Positions 1 to 9,089 of a DNA stretch of 64,000 nt are shown here, in pieces; the stretch's first letter is position 1, and each line of letters begins with the position of its first letter. This stretch comes from JAVBPE01 sp031549865. GTDB lineage: Bacteria; Bacillota_I; Bacilli_A; Acholeplasmatales; Anaeroplasmataceae. The position numbers were made by a program, and so were the translations under genes. The notes beneath the pieces are model-generated. The model saw only the letters and a list, made by a program, of their open reading frames with translations. It was not told where the DNA came from and did not search any database. Location of the stretch: assembly GCA_031549865.1 (NCBI GenBank), contig JAVBPE010000016.1:1-64000 (forward strand). The letters run 5' to 3'.

Positions 1-16
1 CACTTGATAATATTCT

Positions 17-70
17 CCTTTGTTATTTTATATTTGCAGTTGGCAGACTACTTTTATATTTTAACAAAGG
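17..70. other. Long inverted repeat at left edge, possible end of a structured RNA
   Basis: CCTTTGTTA (17-25) is repeated in reverse complement as TAACAAAGG (62-70) around a 36-base loop. No coding frame is convincing here. It lies just before a plus-strand terminator, so it could be the 3-prime part of a structured RNA or mRNA that begins outside the window. The function is unknown. Confidence 0.3.
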
Positions 71-102
71 TTTTTTTCTTTGCATAGCTATAAGCTTTTT
101 TG

Positions 103-129
103 AACCCCCAGACTATCTGGGGGTTTTCT
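103..129 (+). terminator. Rho-independent terminator of a plus-strand transcript from outside the window
   Basis: Arms CCCCCAGA and TCTGGGGG enclose a three-base loop and are followed by TTTT. The stem is unusually GC-rich for this window. The transcript it ends must start to the left of position 1. Confidence 0.7.
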
Positions 130-133
130 ATAC

Positions 134-161
134 AAAAAAAACAAATCCAAATGGATTTGTT
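134..161 (-). terminator. Terminator of the 161-1360 gene
   Basis: Read on the minus strand, AACAAATCC and GGATTTGTT form a stem followed by a run of eight T. It starts at the stop codon of the acidic S24/S26-like gene. Confidence 0.8.
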
Positions 162-1360
162 TACTCAGAAGAAAAATCAACTGTGGATTCTTGGAATATA
201 TCATCAACATTTTCAATTTGTTGATTATTTATTTCATTATTAGAAGCATTATCAAAGGTAAAATCATCTATCTCTTCATTTATGTTTGGAGTTTGTGGTG
301 TATATACATCGTTAGCTCTCTTCTTTTTTAAATCGCTTAATTCAGGATTAGAATGAATTTTTTCATTCATTATATCATTGAAATCCACGCTTGGAGTATC
401 ATCTAAATCAGAAACGTCAATATTAGAAGTTTGAGCTTTTTTTCGTTCATCCATTTCACGTTCAAATACTGCGACAGTATCTTTTAATTGATCTGGGACA
501 AAAGATTCTAATATTTTTGGTTTTGCTTTTAAAGCTTCTTCATTTGCTTGAATATGATAATTAATTAAATACTCATCTTCAGTAATTGTATGAAATTCTC
601 GATTTAATGTTCTTAATAATAAATTGTGAGTTTTTCTCCATTTATAAAATGACTTATGTTTTTTATTGAATGATTTATATTTTGTATTATTTATCATTGA
701 TGAAATTTTTGCAATTATATGTTTACGTTCAACAATTGTATATTTTTTTTCACTATCGCCTAATAAATAAATTTTATCATTTTTAGTCTTTATATATCGT
801 CTAATCGCATAATCTTCATATGGCTTAATATGTAAAACAATATCACCTTTATTTAAAACTTTACATTGAGTTAATAATAATTTTGTTTTATTATAAGAAA
901 ATAAAGGACGCATATTTTTAGAGAAACAGATTATTTCAGCTACTTCATTATCCTGAATGCGTGCTAATATGTTTTCTAACCCCTCAATTAATAAATCATA
1001 CGGATTTTTATTTTTTAATTCCTCTTCTTCTTTTTCTTCTTCTAAACGTTCTAATTCTTCTTCAGTTTTTTGTTGATCTTCACGTAAAAACTCTATTTTT
1101 TTAAATTTTTTCTTTTTATTTTTTTCTTTGTCTTTTGTAATTATAGTTTCTTCTTCAATAATTTCTTTAGTTTCCACTTTTTTTTCAAAAGTATCTGAAT
1201 TTGAAAAAATATCAAAGTCTTCATTATTTTCATTTTCTAAAATTTCATTAGAAAGACTAGTAACATCTTCAATAAATATGTCATCATTAGTGCCTATATA
1301 GCTTGCAAACATATCATCATCTTTAATACTATTTAAATCATTCTCATTTTTCTTTGCCAT
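161..1360 (-). CDS. Acidic protein with a degenerate S24/S26 peptidase-like domain
   Basis: 399 residues with no signal peptide or membrane segment. The N-terminal ~115 residues are low-complexity Glu/Lys/Asn, including a charged stretch (about 70-115) that is probably coiled coil. Residues about 117-240 read like the beta-fold of S24/S26 peptidases: a KNMRPL stretch (148-153) where active members have G-x-SMRPL, then GDIVL (172-176), RRYIK (188-192) and LLGDS (199-203). The nucleophile Ser position is Asn149, so peptidase activity is doubtful. The C-terminal ~150 residues are disordered and acidic. The start is supported by AGGTGATTAT upstream. The role is unknown; the domain assignment is by eye and moderate, and a regulatory or scaffold role is inference. 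Confidence 0.6.
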   Translation of the reverse strand: MAKKNENDLNSIKDDDMFASYIGTNDDIFIEDVTSLSNEILENENNEDFDIFSNSDTFEKKVETKEIIEEETIITKDKEKNKKKKFKKIEFLREDQQKTEEELERLEEEKEEEELKNKNPYDLLIEGLENILARIQDNEVAEIICFSKNMRPLFSYNKTKLLLTQCKVLNKGDIVLHIKPYEDYAIRRYIKTKNDKIYLLGDSEKKYTIVERKHIIAKISSMINNTKYKSFNKKHKSFYKWRKTHNLLLRTLNREFHTITEDEYLINYHIQANEEALKAKPKILESFVPDQLKDTVAVFEREMDERKKAQTSNIDVSDLDDTPSVDFNDIMNEKIHSNPELSDLKKKRANDVYTPQTPNINEEIDDFTFDNASNNEINNQQIENVDDIFQESTVDFSSE

Positions 1361-1448
1361 ATAATCACCTACTATCGTTAAAATATATTTATATTATACT
1401 GAATAAATTACCATTTAACAAGTTTTAGAAAGAATTTTAGGAATAATA

Positions 1449-1476
1449 TTGACATCTTTTTGCATTATGATAAAAT
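1449..1476 (+). promoter_or_regulatory. Sigma-A-type promoter of the calcium ATPase gene
   Basis: TTGACA (1449-1454), a 16-base spacer, then TAAAAT (1471-1476). Predicted transcription start is about 150 bases before the ATPase start codon, leaving a leader that contains a 50-codon open frame. Confidence 0.6.
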
Positions 1477-1501
1477 AAATACGTAATTGGAGAGTACATT
1501 A

Positions 1502-1651
1502 ATGGACAATAGTGACCCGGAACAGAGTAAATTAAATAATAATTATGATACAATAGCACATTATAATGATGTGTTTTTTCTGTTTTATGTACAATCTAAT
1601 GATATTTTGTTTTCTAAAGGAGGAAAAATTTATAATGGAAGAACAAAGTAG
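1502..1651 (+). CDS. Possible 49-residue leader peptide overlapping the ATPase start
   Basis: An ATG at 1502 follows GGAGAG with good spacing and opens a 50-codon frame that ends 17 bases inside the ATPase gene, in another frame. The product (MDNSDPEQSK...) has no recognisable domain. Because it overlaps the downstream ribosome binding site, it could couple or modulate translation of the ATPase. It could equally be a chance frame. Confidence 0.25.
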   Translation: MDNSDPEQSKLNNNYDTIAHYNDVFFLFYVQSNDILFSKGGKIYNGRTK

Positions 1652-4307
1652 TAGGCCTTGGCATTCAAAATCAATAGAGAGTATATATGAAGAGTTAAAT
1701 ACTTCTCTTGAGGGTTTAAGTGATGTTGAGGCAGCAATAAGATTAAAGAAATATGGAAGTAATGCATTAATAAAAAAGAAAAAGAAAACTATCTTTAAGA
1801 TGATTTTTGAGCAAATTAAAGATCCAATGATTCTGATTTTATTTGGGGCAGCAATATTGTCTTTCATATTAAAAGAATTCTTAGAGGGTAGTGTAATTGT
1901 TTTTATTATTTTAGTTAATACGATAATTAGCATTATTCAAGAGAAAAAAGCGGAAGCTTCAATTGAAGCTTTAAAAGAAATGACTGCAAGTCATGCAATC
2001 GTCTTAAGAGAAGGCGAAATGAGTAATATCTTAGCTAGTGATTTAGTTATTGGTGATATCGTGTTTTTAGAAGATGGTTCAAAAGTTCCAGCCGATATTA
2101 GATTAATTGATTCATATAGTTTGAAAATTCAAGAATCTTCTTTAACAGGGGAATCATTACCTGTGGATAAAGAAGCTAATAATATACACGAAGAAAGCTG
2201 TGTTCTTGCTGAAAGAGATAACATGGCCTATTCTTCTACTTTTGTAACATATGGTAGAGGTTATGGTATTGTTGTTAGTGTTGGAATGAATACTGAGGTT
2301 GGTCAAATTGCTCATTTAATCCATGAACAAGATGATTTTGATACACCACTTAAAAGAAAATTATCTTCTGTTGGGAAAATATTAACTATTGTTGGTTTAA
2401 TAATTTGTGTTATTATATTCGTTATTGGTTTAATTTACAAACAGCCTTTAATGCCACTTGTAATGACCGCAATATCACTTGCAATTTCGATCATACCAGA
2501 AGGCTTACCGGCAACGGCAACGATTGTTTTAGCATTAGGCGTTAAAAGAATGGCAAGTCGTGGCGCAATAATAAGAAAATTGCCTGCTGTTGAAACTTTA
2601 GGGGGCGCAACAGTAATTTGTACTGACAAAACCGGAACATTAACAGAAAACAAAATGACTGTAACAAAAATTACTGTTTATGAGGATATAATCCTTGAAA
2701 AAAGTATTAGCATTAAGAATGCATTAATTGAAAAAAATAAATATCAAGATTTAACATATGCATGTGCATTGTGTAATAATGCGGAATTTGATCCGGATAA
2801 TAAAGGAAAAACATTAGGTGATCCTACTGAAGGTGCACTAATAAATTTAGCATTAGAATTTGGAATTAATCATGAAGATTTAGATGAATTATATCCGAAA
2901 TTATATGAACAACCATTTGATTCAAATCGTAAGCGTATGTCAACAATAAATCGAATAAAAGATATTAATGTTGTTTATACGAAAGGTGCTGTTGATGAAT
3001 TACTGTTAGTTTGTAATAAAATTATTACATCTGCAGGTATAAGAGCTATAAATCAAGAGGATATTAGAAAAATAAAACTTGTATCTGAACAAATGGCCTC
3101 AGATGCTTTAAGAGTTTTAGCGTTTGCTAAAAAAGAAATCGCGAATGTTCCTTTAGATGATGAAGAAAATATCGAATTTGATTTAGTATTCATCGGATTA
3201 ATTGGTATGATTGATCCACCTAGAATTGAAGTTAAGGAAGCTGTAAATACTTGTTACAAAGCAGGAATTAAAACAATTATGATAACCGGCGATCATAAAA
3301 ATACAGCCTTTGCAATTGCAAAAGAATTAAATATATGGCGCGAAAATGATACCATTTATACTGGTAATGAATTAGATTTATTAAGTGATTTAGAATTAAA
3401 AGAAATTGCAAAGACTACTACTGTTTATGCGCGCGTTACTCCTGAACAAAAGCTTAAAATTGTTAAAGCTTTAAAAGAAAATGGAGAAATAGTTGCAATG
3501 ACAGGGGATGGGGTTAATGATGCCCCAGCTTTAAAAGCTGCAGATATCGGAATTGCGATGGGGATTGCTGGGACAGAGGTTGCTAAGGATGCAGCTGATA
3601 TGATTGTAACTGATGATAATTTTTTAACAATTGTTGAAGCTATTAAAGAGGGTAGACGAGTATACCGCAATATTCAAAAGGTCATTCAATTCTTATTAGC
3701 GGGTAATATAAGTGAAATAATCACTATATTTATTGCGACTTTATTCAATTTCCCTGCTCCACTTTTAGCCATTCATATTTTATGGGTTAATTTAGCTACT
3801 GATACTTTACCGGCTTTAGCACTAGGTATTGATCCACCAGAAAAAGATATAATGAAGCGTAAACCATTAAAATCTAATTCATTATTTGAACATGATTTAA
3901 TTAAAAGAGTTATTTTACAAGGTATATTCATTTCAACTGCTGCTTTAATTGCCTTTTTCATTGGTTATAAAGACGATGTGTCATCTGGTCAGGCTATGGC
4001 TTTTTGCACCATTGCTTTTTCGCAATTAATATACTCATATAGTCAAAGATCAAATACGAAATCTATATTTTCTAAAGGATTCTTTGAGAATAAATATTTG
4101 TTGGGTTCAATAATCATATCGGCATTATTCATGTTAGTTTTATTAATATTTCCAAATATTAGATATACATTTCAATTATCTTCACTTAAATTTGAAGAAT
4201 GGCTGATAATTTTAGGTTTATCTTTTTTGCCAACATTAATAATAGAATTTAATAAATTTATTAAATATATTATTAATAAAAATAATAATAACGAAAAAAA
4301 CGTATAA
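1635..4307 (+). CDS. P-type Ca2+-transporting ATPase (P2A, SERCA-like)
   Basis: 890 residues from the ATG at 1635, which follows AAAGGAGG; an upstream in-frame ATG at 1566 lacks a ribosome binding site. It pumps cations, most likely Ca2+, out of the cell using ATP. Hallmarks are visible in order: TGES in the actuator domain, PEGLP in membrane segment 4, the phosphorylated Asp331 in DKTGTLT, GDPTEGAL in the nucleotide-binding domain, and TGDGVNDAPALKAADIG in the hinge. Calcium-ligand positions appear conserved: Glu of PEGLP, Asn and Glu of GNISE in segment 5, and Asn, Thr and Asp of NLATD in segment 6. About ten membrane segments are present. It is a single gene with its own promoter and terminator. 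The ion specificity is inferred from the family, not tested. Confidence 0.93.
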   Translation: MEEQSSRPWHSKSIESIYEELNTSLEGLSDVEAAIRLKKYGSNALIKKKKKTIFKMIFEQIKDPMILILFGAAILSFILKEFLEGSVIVFIILVNTIISIIQEKKAEASIEALKEMTASHAIVLREGEMSNILASDLVIGDIVFLEDGSKVPADIRLIDSYSLKIQESSLTGESLPVDKEANNIHEESCVLAERDNMAYSSTFVTYGRGYGIVVSVGMNTEVGQIAHLIHEQDDFDTPLKRKLSSVGKILTIVGLIICVIIFVIGLIYKQPLMPLVMTAISLAISIIPEGLPATATIVLALGVKRMASRGAIIRKLPAVETLGGATVICTDKTGTLTENKMTVTKITVYEDIILEKSISIKNALIEKNKYQDLTYACALCNNAEFDPDNKGKTLGDPTEGALINLALEFGINHEDLDELYPKLYEQPFDSNRKRMSTINRIKDINVVYTKGAVDELLLVCNKIITSAGIRAINQEDIRKIKLVSEQMASDALRVLAFAKKEIANVPLDDEENIEFDLVFIGLIGMIDPPRIEVKEAVNTCYKAGIKTIMITGDHKNTAFAIAKELNIWRENDTIYTGNELDLLSDLELKEIAKTTTVYARVTPEQKLKIVKALKENGEIVAMTGDGVNDAPALKAADIGIAMGIAGTEVAKDAADMIVTDDNFLTIVEAIKEGRRVYRNIQKVIQFLLAGNISEIITIFIATLFNFPAPLLAIHILWVNLATDTLPALALGIDPPEKDIMKRKPLKSNSLFEHDLIKRVILQGIFISTAALIAFFIGYKDDVSSGQAMAFCTIAFSQLIYSYSQRSNTKSIFSKGFFENKYLLGSIIISALFMLVLLIFPNIRYTFQLSSLKFEEWLIILGLSFLPTLIIEFNKFIKYIINKNNNNEKNV

Positions 4308-4324
4308 TTTTATACGTTTTTTTT
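4293..4324 (+). terminator. Terminator of the calcium ATPase gene
   Basis: AAAACGTATA (4297-4306) and TATACGTTTT (4311-4320) form a stem that includes the stop codon, followed by eight T. Confidence 0.8.
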
Positions 4325-4334
4325 AATATTACTA

Positions 4335-4362
4335 TTGACATTTCAGAAAAGTGTGATATACT
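4335..4362 (+). promoter_or_regulatory. Strong promoter of the cold-shock gene
   Basis: TTGACA (4335-4340), a 16-base spacer and TATACT (4357-4362). Transcription would start near 4369, giving a leader of about 93 bases. Confidence 0.75.
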
Positions 4363-4385
4363 TAATGAGTATAAAAAAACTATTG

Positions 4386-4434
4386 CTTAGATTACATCAA
4401 ATGCTAAAGTGTTTGCTATAATCTAAGTTTTTTT
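4386..4434 (+). promoter_or_regulatory. Terminator-like hairpin in the cold-shock leader (attenuator candidate)
   Basis: CTTAGATTA (4386-4394) pairs with TAATCTAAG (4419-4427), with CAAA/TTTG pairing inside, and is followed directly by seven T. It sits between the promoter and the ribosome binding site of the cold-shock gene, so it would end most transcripts before the coding region unless refolded. A temperature- or Csp-sensitive attenuator is a plausible inference; a terminator releasing a short RNA is the alternative. Confidence 0.6.
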
Positions 4435-4461
4435 ATTCAAATAATAATAGGAGGTACTATA

Positions 4462-4668
4462 ATGACTACTGGTACAGTAAAATGGTTTAATTCTGAAAAA
4501 GGATTTGGATTTATTAGCGGCGAAAATGGAAATGATATATTTGTTCACTTTTCAGCAATTAATACTCAAGGATACAAATCTTTAAATGAAGGACAAAAAG
4601 TTTCTTTCGATATTGAAAAAGATTCTAAAACTAAAAAAGAAAAAGCAATCAATGTAAGTATTCTTTAG
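4462..4668 (+). CDS. Cold-shock protein, CspA family
   Basis: A 68-residue single-strand nucleic acid binding protein acting as an RNA chaperone or antiterminator. The whole length is one cold-shock domain: TGTVKWFN at the N-terminus, RNP1-type KGFGFI, and RNP2-type DIFVHF. The length matches the family (65-70). The start follows TAGGAGGT. The gene is monocistronic with a strong promoter, a structured leader and its own terminator, as expected for highly regulated csp genes. Which csp paralogue it is cannot be told from one gene. Confidence 0.95.
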   Translation: MTTGTVKWFNSEKGFGFISGENGNDIFVHFSAINTQGYKSLNEGQKVSFDIEKDSKTKKEKAINVSIL

Positions 4669-4697
4669 TTTTCTATATAAAATAATAACGATTTTAG

Positions 4698-4727
4698 GCA
4701 AACATTTTTAAATGTTTGTTTTTTTTA
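4698..4727. terminator. Terminator between the cold-shock and DUF11 genes
   Basis: CAAACATTT (4699-4707) and AAATGTTTG (4710-4718) form a stem, with eight T following on the plus strand. It ends the csp transcript; the convergent DUF11 gene stops just beside it. Confidence 0.7.
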
Positions 4728-5927
4728 TATTACTATAGTTCTAAAAACAATAGTTTTAATACTATTTGCTTTTATTGTACCTAAATCGATATTTTCGGTT
4801 GAAGTTATATTAGGATAATTAACACCATCAATATATAAACTTCCTGTAATAAATCTTAATTTATTATCTAAAATATCGATTAAATAACAATTAGTAATAT
4901 CATAATCATTATTATTGAAAATGTTTATTTCATATTTAATATATGGCCAATTATTTACATAAGTTAATTCACCACTTTTTATTATAATAACATCATCTTC
5001 TTTAGGATCATCACATTTAAAGCATATTATGTTACTTTTTATATAATTTTCTTTGCAATCATAACAATAGCATAAAGTTCCATAACTACATATTTTTTCT
5101 TCGCAACATTTAATCATTTTAACTTTTATTTTAATTATTATAGTTTCTTTAGGCTTAAACTCTACACAAAAGCCCTCTAAAGGATCCAAGTTAATTTTTC
5201 TTTCATTAACAATAACGCCATATGTTTTATCATATTCTAATCCTTCATCTAAAATTATTTTAAAGAAAGAATCATCAATAAAATATTTTGAATGATTAGT
5301 TAATTTGAATTCTAAAATCGTTTCTTCATATAATTCTAATTCTAACTTTTCACTGCTTTGTGTAATACTAATTTCGTCCTTACTATTTATTTTTTCATCT
5401 GTTTTAATAATTTCTTTTGATTCTTCTTTTTTATTTTTAACTAAAACAAATACTTCATTACTTTTAATTTGATTTGAATGATTTGCTTTGAAATTTGAAC
5501 TTTCTAAAGTATCATATGATGATATCATTGCTTGATTTACGATTGTTTTTGTAGGTGCTTTAATACATTTTACTTTAAAACTTATAATAGTTGATTGTCC
5601 AACATCCAACTTAGAAATAATAATTTTATCTGTTGGATCTTCATTTGGTTTGGCAACACCATTAATAAAGACGGTCCCTTTAATTAACTCTATAACTGGA
5701 TCTAAAATATCTTTAAATACAATGTTAGTAGCTTCGAAATCTCCCGTATTAGTTATTGTTACAGTGTACGTAAATGTATCTCCTAATTCGATTACTATTT
5801 TATCTGCTGTTTTCACAATGCTTAAATTATGTTTTCCAACTTCTATTACTACTTTATTACTATCAATTTCTTTTTCATCATTCTTGTATTCATATTTTAA
5901 TGTTGCAATATTTTCAATTTCCTGCAT
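4725..5927 (-). CDS. DUF11-repeat protein without signal peptide, Cys-rich
   Basis: 400 residues. Residues about 28-125 form a DUF11 domain (beta-sandwich repeat typical of surface proteins): a VTITNTGDFEATNIVFKDIL stretch and a later NGVAKPNEDPTDK stretch. A second, more divergent copy is at the C-terminus (about 310-400: YEINIFNNNDYDITNCYLIDIL, then INGSLY-like and IKANSIKTIVFR elements). The middle has a cluster of Cys (CCEEKICSYGTLCYCYDCKENY). There is no signal peptide and no sorting motif, although this domain normally lies outside the cell. The start is set by AAAGGAGGTG. One explanation is assembly on the spore surface from the mother cell; this is inference. The gene is monocistronic. 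Confidence 0.65.
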   Translation of the reverse strand: MQEIENIATLKYEYKNDEKEIDSNKVVIEVGKHNLSIVKTADKIVIELGDTFTYTVTITNTGDFEATNIVFKDILDPVIELIKGTVFINGVAKPNEDPTDKIIISKLDVGQSTIISFKVKCIKAPTKTIVNQAMISSYDTLESSNFKANHSNQIKSNEVFVLVKNKKEESKEIIKTDEKINSKDEISITQSSEKLELELYEETILEFKLTNHSKYFIDDSFFKIILDEGLEYDKTYGVIVNERKINLDPLEGFCVEFKPKETIIIKIKVKMIKCCEEKICSYGTLCYCYDCKENYIKSNIICFKCDDPKEDDVIIIKSGELTYVNNWPYIKYEINIFNNNDYDITNCYLIDILDNKLRFITGSLYIDGVNYPNITSTENIDLGTIKANSIKTIVFRTIVI

Positions 5928-5994
5928 TTTTTCACCTCCTTTTGATGTATATTATGTAAAATAATCTTTTTAGAATATGCTAAGAAACAACTAA

Positions 5995-6032
5995 CAAAAA
6001 AAATCCAGCAATCAAAGCGATTTGCTGGATTT
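5995..6032 (-). terminator. Terminator of the parE-parC-6037 operon
   Basis: AAATCCAGCAA (6001-6011) and TTGCTGGATTT (6022-6032) form an 11-base stem. Read on the minus strand it is followed by a run of eight T. Confidence 0.85.
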
Positions 6033-6036
6033 ATAC

Positions 6037-6288
6037 TTATCTTTTTTTTGTAAAAAATCGACGATATTTAATATTTTGGATTAATTTTACTCCTGTATAA
6101 ATAGAAATTAATAATAAGGCTGAAAATAAAATTATTCCAATTATATAATAATATCTAGGCGTCGAAGTACTTGCTATATCGTAATTAGCTAAAGCGATCG
6201 AATTTACTATAATTATAAATAAGGCATATGATATAACTGATATTAAAATTAATACTTTAAAAATTGTATATATTTTGTATTTATTCAT
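6037..6288 (-). CDS. Small two-TM membrane protein downstream of parC
   Basis: 83 residues with two clear membrane segments: about 10-33 (FKVLILISVISYALFIIIV region) and about 45-68 (YYIIGIILFSALLLISIY region), then a basic C-terminus ending RRFFTKKR. Its ribosome binding site (GAGGAGT) lies in the last codons of parC, so it is translated from the parE-parC message. No family is recognised. The basic tail suggests a cytoplasmic C-terminus. Confidence 0.6.
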   Translation of the reverse strand: MNKYKIYTIFKVLILISVISYALFIIIVNSIALANYDIASTSTPRYYYIIGIILFSALLLISIYTGVKLIQNIKYRRFFTKKR

Positions 6289-6290
6289 AT

Positions 6291-9080
6291 TTACTCCTCA
6301 TCAAATAAAGATATTTTTTTAAATGATATTTCCTTTTTTTCATTTTCCGAATCATCTATAGAAGGTGAAATAGAATTATCCTTTCTTCTTACTATCATTG
6401 ATGATTTTGTTTCTTTCACAATAAGTTTCTCATCTTCATAAGTATTATTATAATCATTTGATATATCAAATTTTGTTGAATTATCCTTATTTTGTTCCAT
6501 TTGTAATATAGCGTCTAAATCATCTAAAATATTTTTACCAATATTCTTTGTAGTTTTTAATGGTTTTTCAGAAAAATCATCAGAAAATAAATCATTTTTT
6601 ACTTCTATTAAGTAATCTCCACTTACAAAAGTATCGGGATTTTCGGGACTATTTATACTGAATTTAATTACAGTTCCAAATTCATCTTTTATAATTGATT
6701 TACCGGCATCAGAAACATTATATTTAAGATTGAAACTTTCGACATCATCATTACCATTAGAATAAATAACATTAATTAAAACATTTTCTTTATATTGATT
6801 AGGTGTCATTATTTTCATATCTGAAAGATTATGTGGATTTGCTTTAACTAATTTAATAACATTCGACCCACTACGGCTACGTTTTGTTAAAGGAATTTCA
6901 ATTACTTTCATACGTTTTATGAATCCTCTTGTAGTAAGCAATAAAATATCATCATTTAGATTAGCATAATGGGCACTTATTACTTCATCTTTAGCTTTTA
7001 AATTAATAGCTTTAATTCCCCCAGCTTGAGTTCCATATAATGAAATATCGCTTGCTCTAAAGCGCAATACATCGCATGATTTTGTTGCAACAATTACTTC
7101 AAGTGGATTGTTCGTCATTGAAACACTTACTAATTGATCATCATCACTAATTTTCATTGCACGAACGCTCTTTGAATAACGATTTATTTCAAAATCACTC
7201 AGTAATGTTTGTTTTGCAATTCCATTTTTAGTTGTTAACAAAACTTGAATACGAGGATCAAATTCATTTACATCAAAAACATCTATGATTTTTTCTTTAG
7301 GATTAATAGTAACTAAATTATTAACAAATTGACCCATATCTTTCATCTTACATTCAGTTATTTTATAAACTGGAAGATATATGTAGTTCCCAAGAGTTGT
7401 AAACATTAATAAAGTATCTAGCGTTGAAACTTCTTTTAAATAAATAATAGCATCATTTTCTTTTAGATTATTATTAATAGATTTATTAAATGATTTTAAA
7501 GATACGCGTTTCAAATAGCCTTCTTTTGTAACCACAACGATAACTTGCTCTTTTGAAATTAAATCAGTTTCTTCGATTTTTAATTCAGAGATTTCATCTT
7601 CAATTGCTGTTTTGCGGGGAATAACTAAATTTTTATTTACTTCTTTTAATTCATTTATGATAACTTTAAGTAATTCTTTTTCTGAAGACAATATTTTATT
7701 ATAAACAATAATTGCTTCATTTAATTCATCATTTTCACGACGTAAAGCTTCAATATCGGTTGAAGATAAACGATATAATTGCATTGTTACAATAGCTTCA
7801 GCTTGAAGTTCAGAAAAATCAAATTTTTGAATCAAATTTTCTTTAGAATTAGCTTTGTTTTTAGAAGATCTAATTGTTTTAATAACCTCATCTAAAACAT
7901 CCATCATCTTAATTAATCCACTTACAATATGAAGACGCTTAATAGCTTTTTGAAGTTCAAAATTTGTTCGATTAGTTATAACTTCTTTTTGATGCATAAT
8001 ATAGGCATTTAAAATTGGAATAACACCTTGTTTAACCGGGCGAAGGTCACAAATAGAAGTCATATTATAATTAATTCTTACTTGTAAATCAGTATTCTTA
8101 AATAAATAGTTTAAAATAGCATCGACATTAGCGCCTTTTTTAAGATCAATTGCGATTCTTAAACCTTCGCGGTCTGATTCATCACGAACTTCTGCGATAT
8201 CTGGTACTTTATTATCTATTCTAATTTGTTCAATTCTTTCGACTGTTTTACTTTTAATGGTATCATAAGGAATTTCAGTAACTACAATACGTTTTTGTTC
8301 CTTATTCATGTCTTCAATTTCATATTTAGAGCGAACTATAATTGCTCCAGCTCCAGTTAAAAATGCTTCTCTTATTTCATCCTTACCTTGAACTATTGCC
8401 CCAGTTGGAAAATCTGGGCCAGGCATTATTTCAAGTAATTCGTCAATTGTTAAGTTTGGGTTTTCAATTAAGGCAATAGTAGCATTTACTACTTCATTTA
8501 AATTATGGGTTGGAATATACGTTGCATATCCAGAAGATATACCGACGCTTCCATTAACAAGTAGATTCGGAAATTTAGCAGGTAAGACTAAAGGTTCACG
8601 TTCTTCTTCATCAAAGTTTGGAATAAATGTTACTGTATTTTTATCAATATCTTTAAGTAAATAATCAGCATTCTTAGACAAACGAGCTTCGGTGTAACGC
8701 ATTGCAGCGGCAGAATCACCATCAATTGAACCATTATTTCCGTGCATATCAATAAGATTAACGCCCATTTTCCATGACTGACTCATACGAACCATTGCTT
8801 CATAAATCGAAGTATCACCATGGGGATGGTATTTACCCATTACTTCACCACATATACGAGCAGACTTTTTATGAGGAGCTCCAGCTTTAATTCCCAAATC
8901 ATTCATAGCGAATAATATTCTTCTTTGAACTGGTTTTAAGCCATCTCTAACATCAGGAATTGCACGCTCTTGAATAATATATTTTGAATATCGTCCAAAT
9001 CGATCTCCAACTACATCTTCTAATTTCTCGTTTACAAATTGTTCATTTATAAACATATCTAATTTCTTTTTAATGTCCAT
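6291..9080 (-). CDS. parC: DNA topoisomerase IV subunit A
   Basis: 929 residues from the ATG at 9080, preceded by TAGGTG that overlaps the parE stop; a GTG at 9089 is in frame but sits in the ribosome binding site. Topoisomerase IV decatenates replicated chromosomes; ParC makes and reseals the double-strand break through the active-site Tyr in AAMRYTEARLS. The N-terminal breakage domain begins YSKYIIQERAIPDVRDG, the quinolone region reads HPHGDTSIYEA (Thr at the usual Ser80 position), and the C-terminal beta-pinwheel follows residue ~500. No QRRGGKG gyrase box is visible, which with the ParE partner favours ParC over GyrA. The acidic C-terminal ~120-residue tail is longer than usual. Confidence 0.9.
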   Translation of the reverse strand: MDIKKKLDMFINEQFVNEKLEDVVGDRFGRYSKYIIQERAIPDVRDGLKPVQRRILFAMNDLGIKAGAPHKKSARICGEVMGKYHPHGDTSIYEAMVRMSQSWKMGVNLIDMHGNNGSIDGDSAAAMRYTEARLSKNADYLLKDIDKNTVTFIPNFDEEEREPLVLPAKFPNLLVNGSVGISSGYATYIPTHNLNEVVNATIALIENPNLTIDELLEIMPGPDFPTGAIVQGKDEIREAFLTGAGAIIVRSKYEIEDMNKEQKRIVVTEIPYDTIKSKTVERIEQIRIDNKVPDIAEVRDESDREGLRIAIDLKKGANVDAILNYLFKNTDLQVRINYNMTSICDLRPVKQGVIPILNAYIMHQKEVITNRTNFELQKAIKRLHIVSGLIKMMDVLDEVIKTIRSSKNKANSKENLIQKFDFSELQAEAIVTMQLYRLSSTDIEALRRENDELNEAIIVYNKILSSEKELLKVIINELKEVNKNLVIPRKTAIEDEISELKIEETDLISKEQVIVVVTKEGYLKRVSLKSFNKSINNNLKENDAIIYLKEVSTLDTLLMFTTLGNYIYLPVYKITECKMKDMGQFVNNLVTINPKEKIIDVFDVNEFDPRIQVLLTTKNGIAKQTLLSDFEINRYSKSVRAMKISDDDQLVSVSMTNNPLEVIVATKSCDVLRFRASDISLYGTQAGGIKAINLKAKDEVISAHYANLNDDILLLTTRGFIKRMKVIEIPLTKRSRSGSNVIKLVKANPHNLSDMKIMTPNQYKENVLINVIYSNGNDDVESFNLKYNVSDAGKSIIKDEFGTVIKFSINSPENPDTFVSGDYLIEVKNDLFSDDFSEKPLKTTKNIGKNILDDLDAILQMEQNKDNSTKFDISNDYNNTYEDEKLIVKETKSSMIVRRKDNSISPSIDDSENEKKEISFKKISLFDEE

Positions 9081-9089
9081 ATTATTCAC

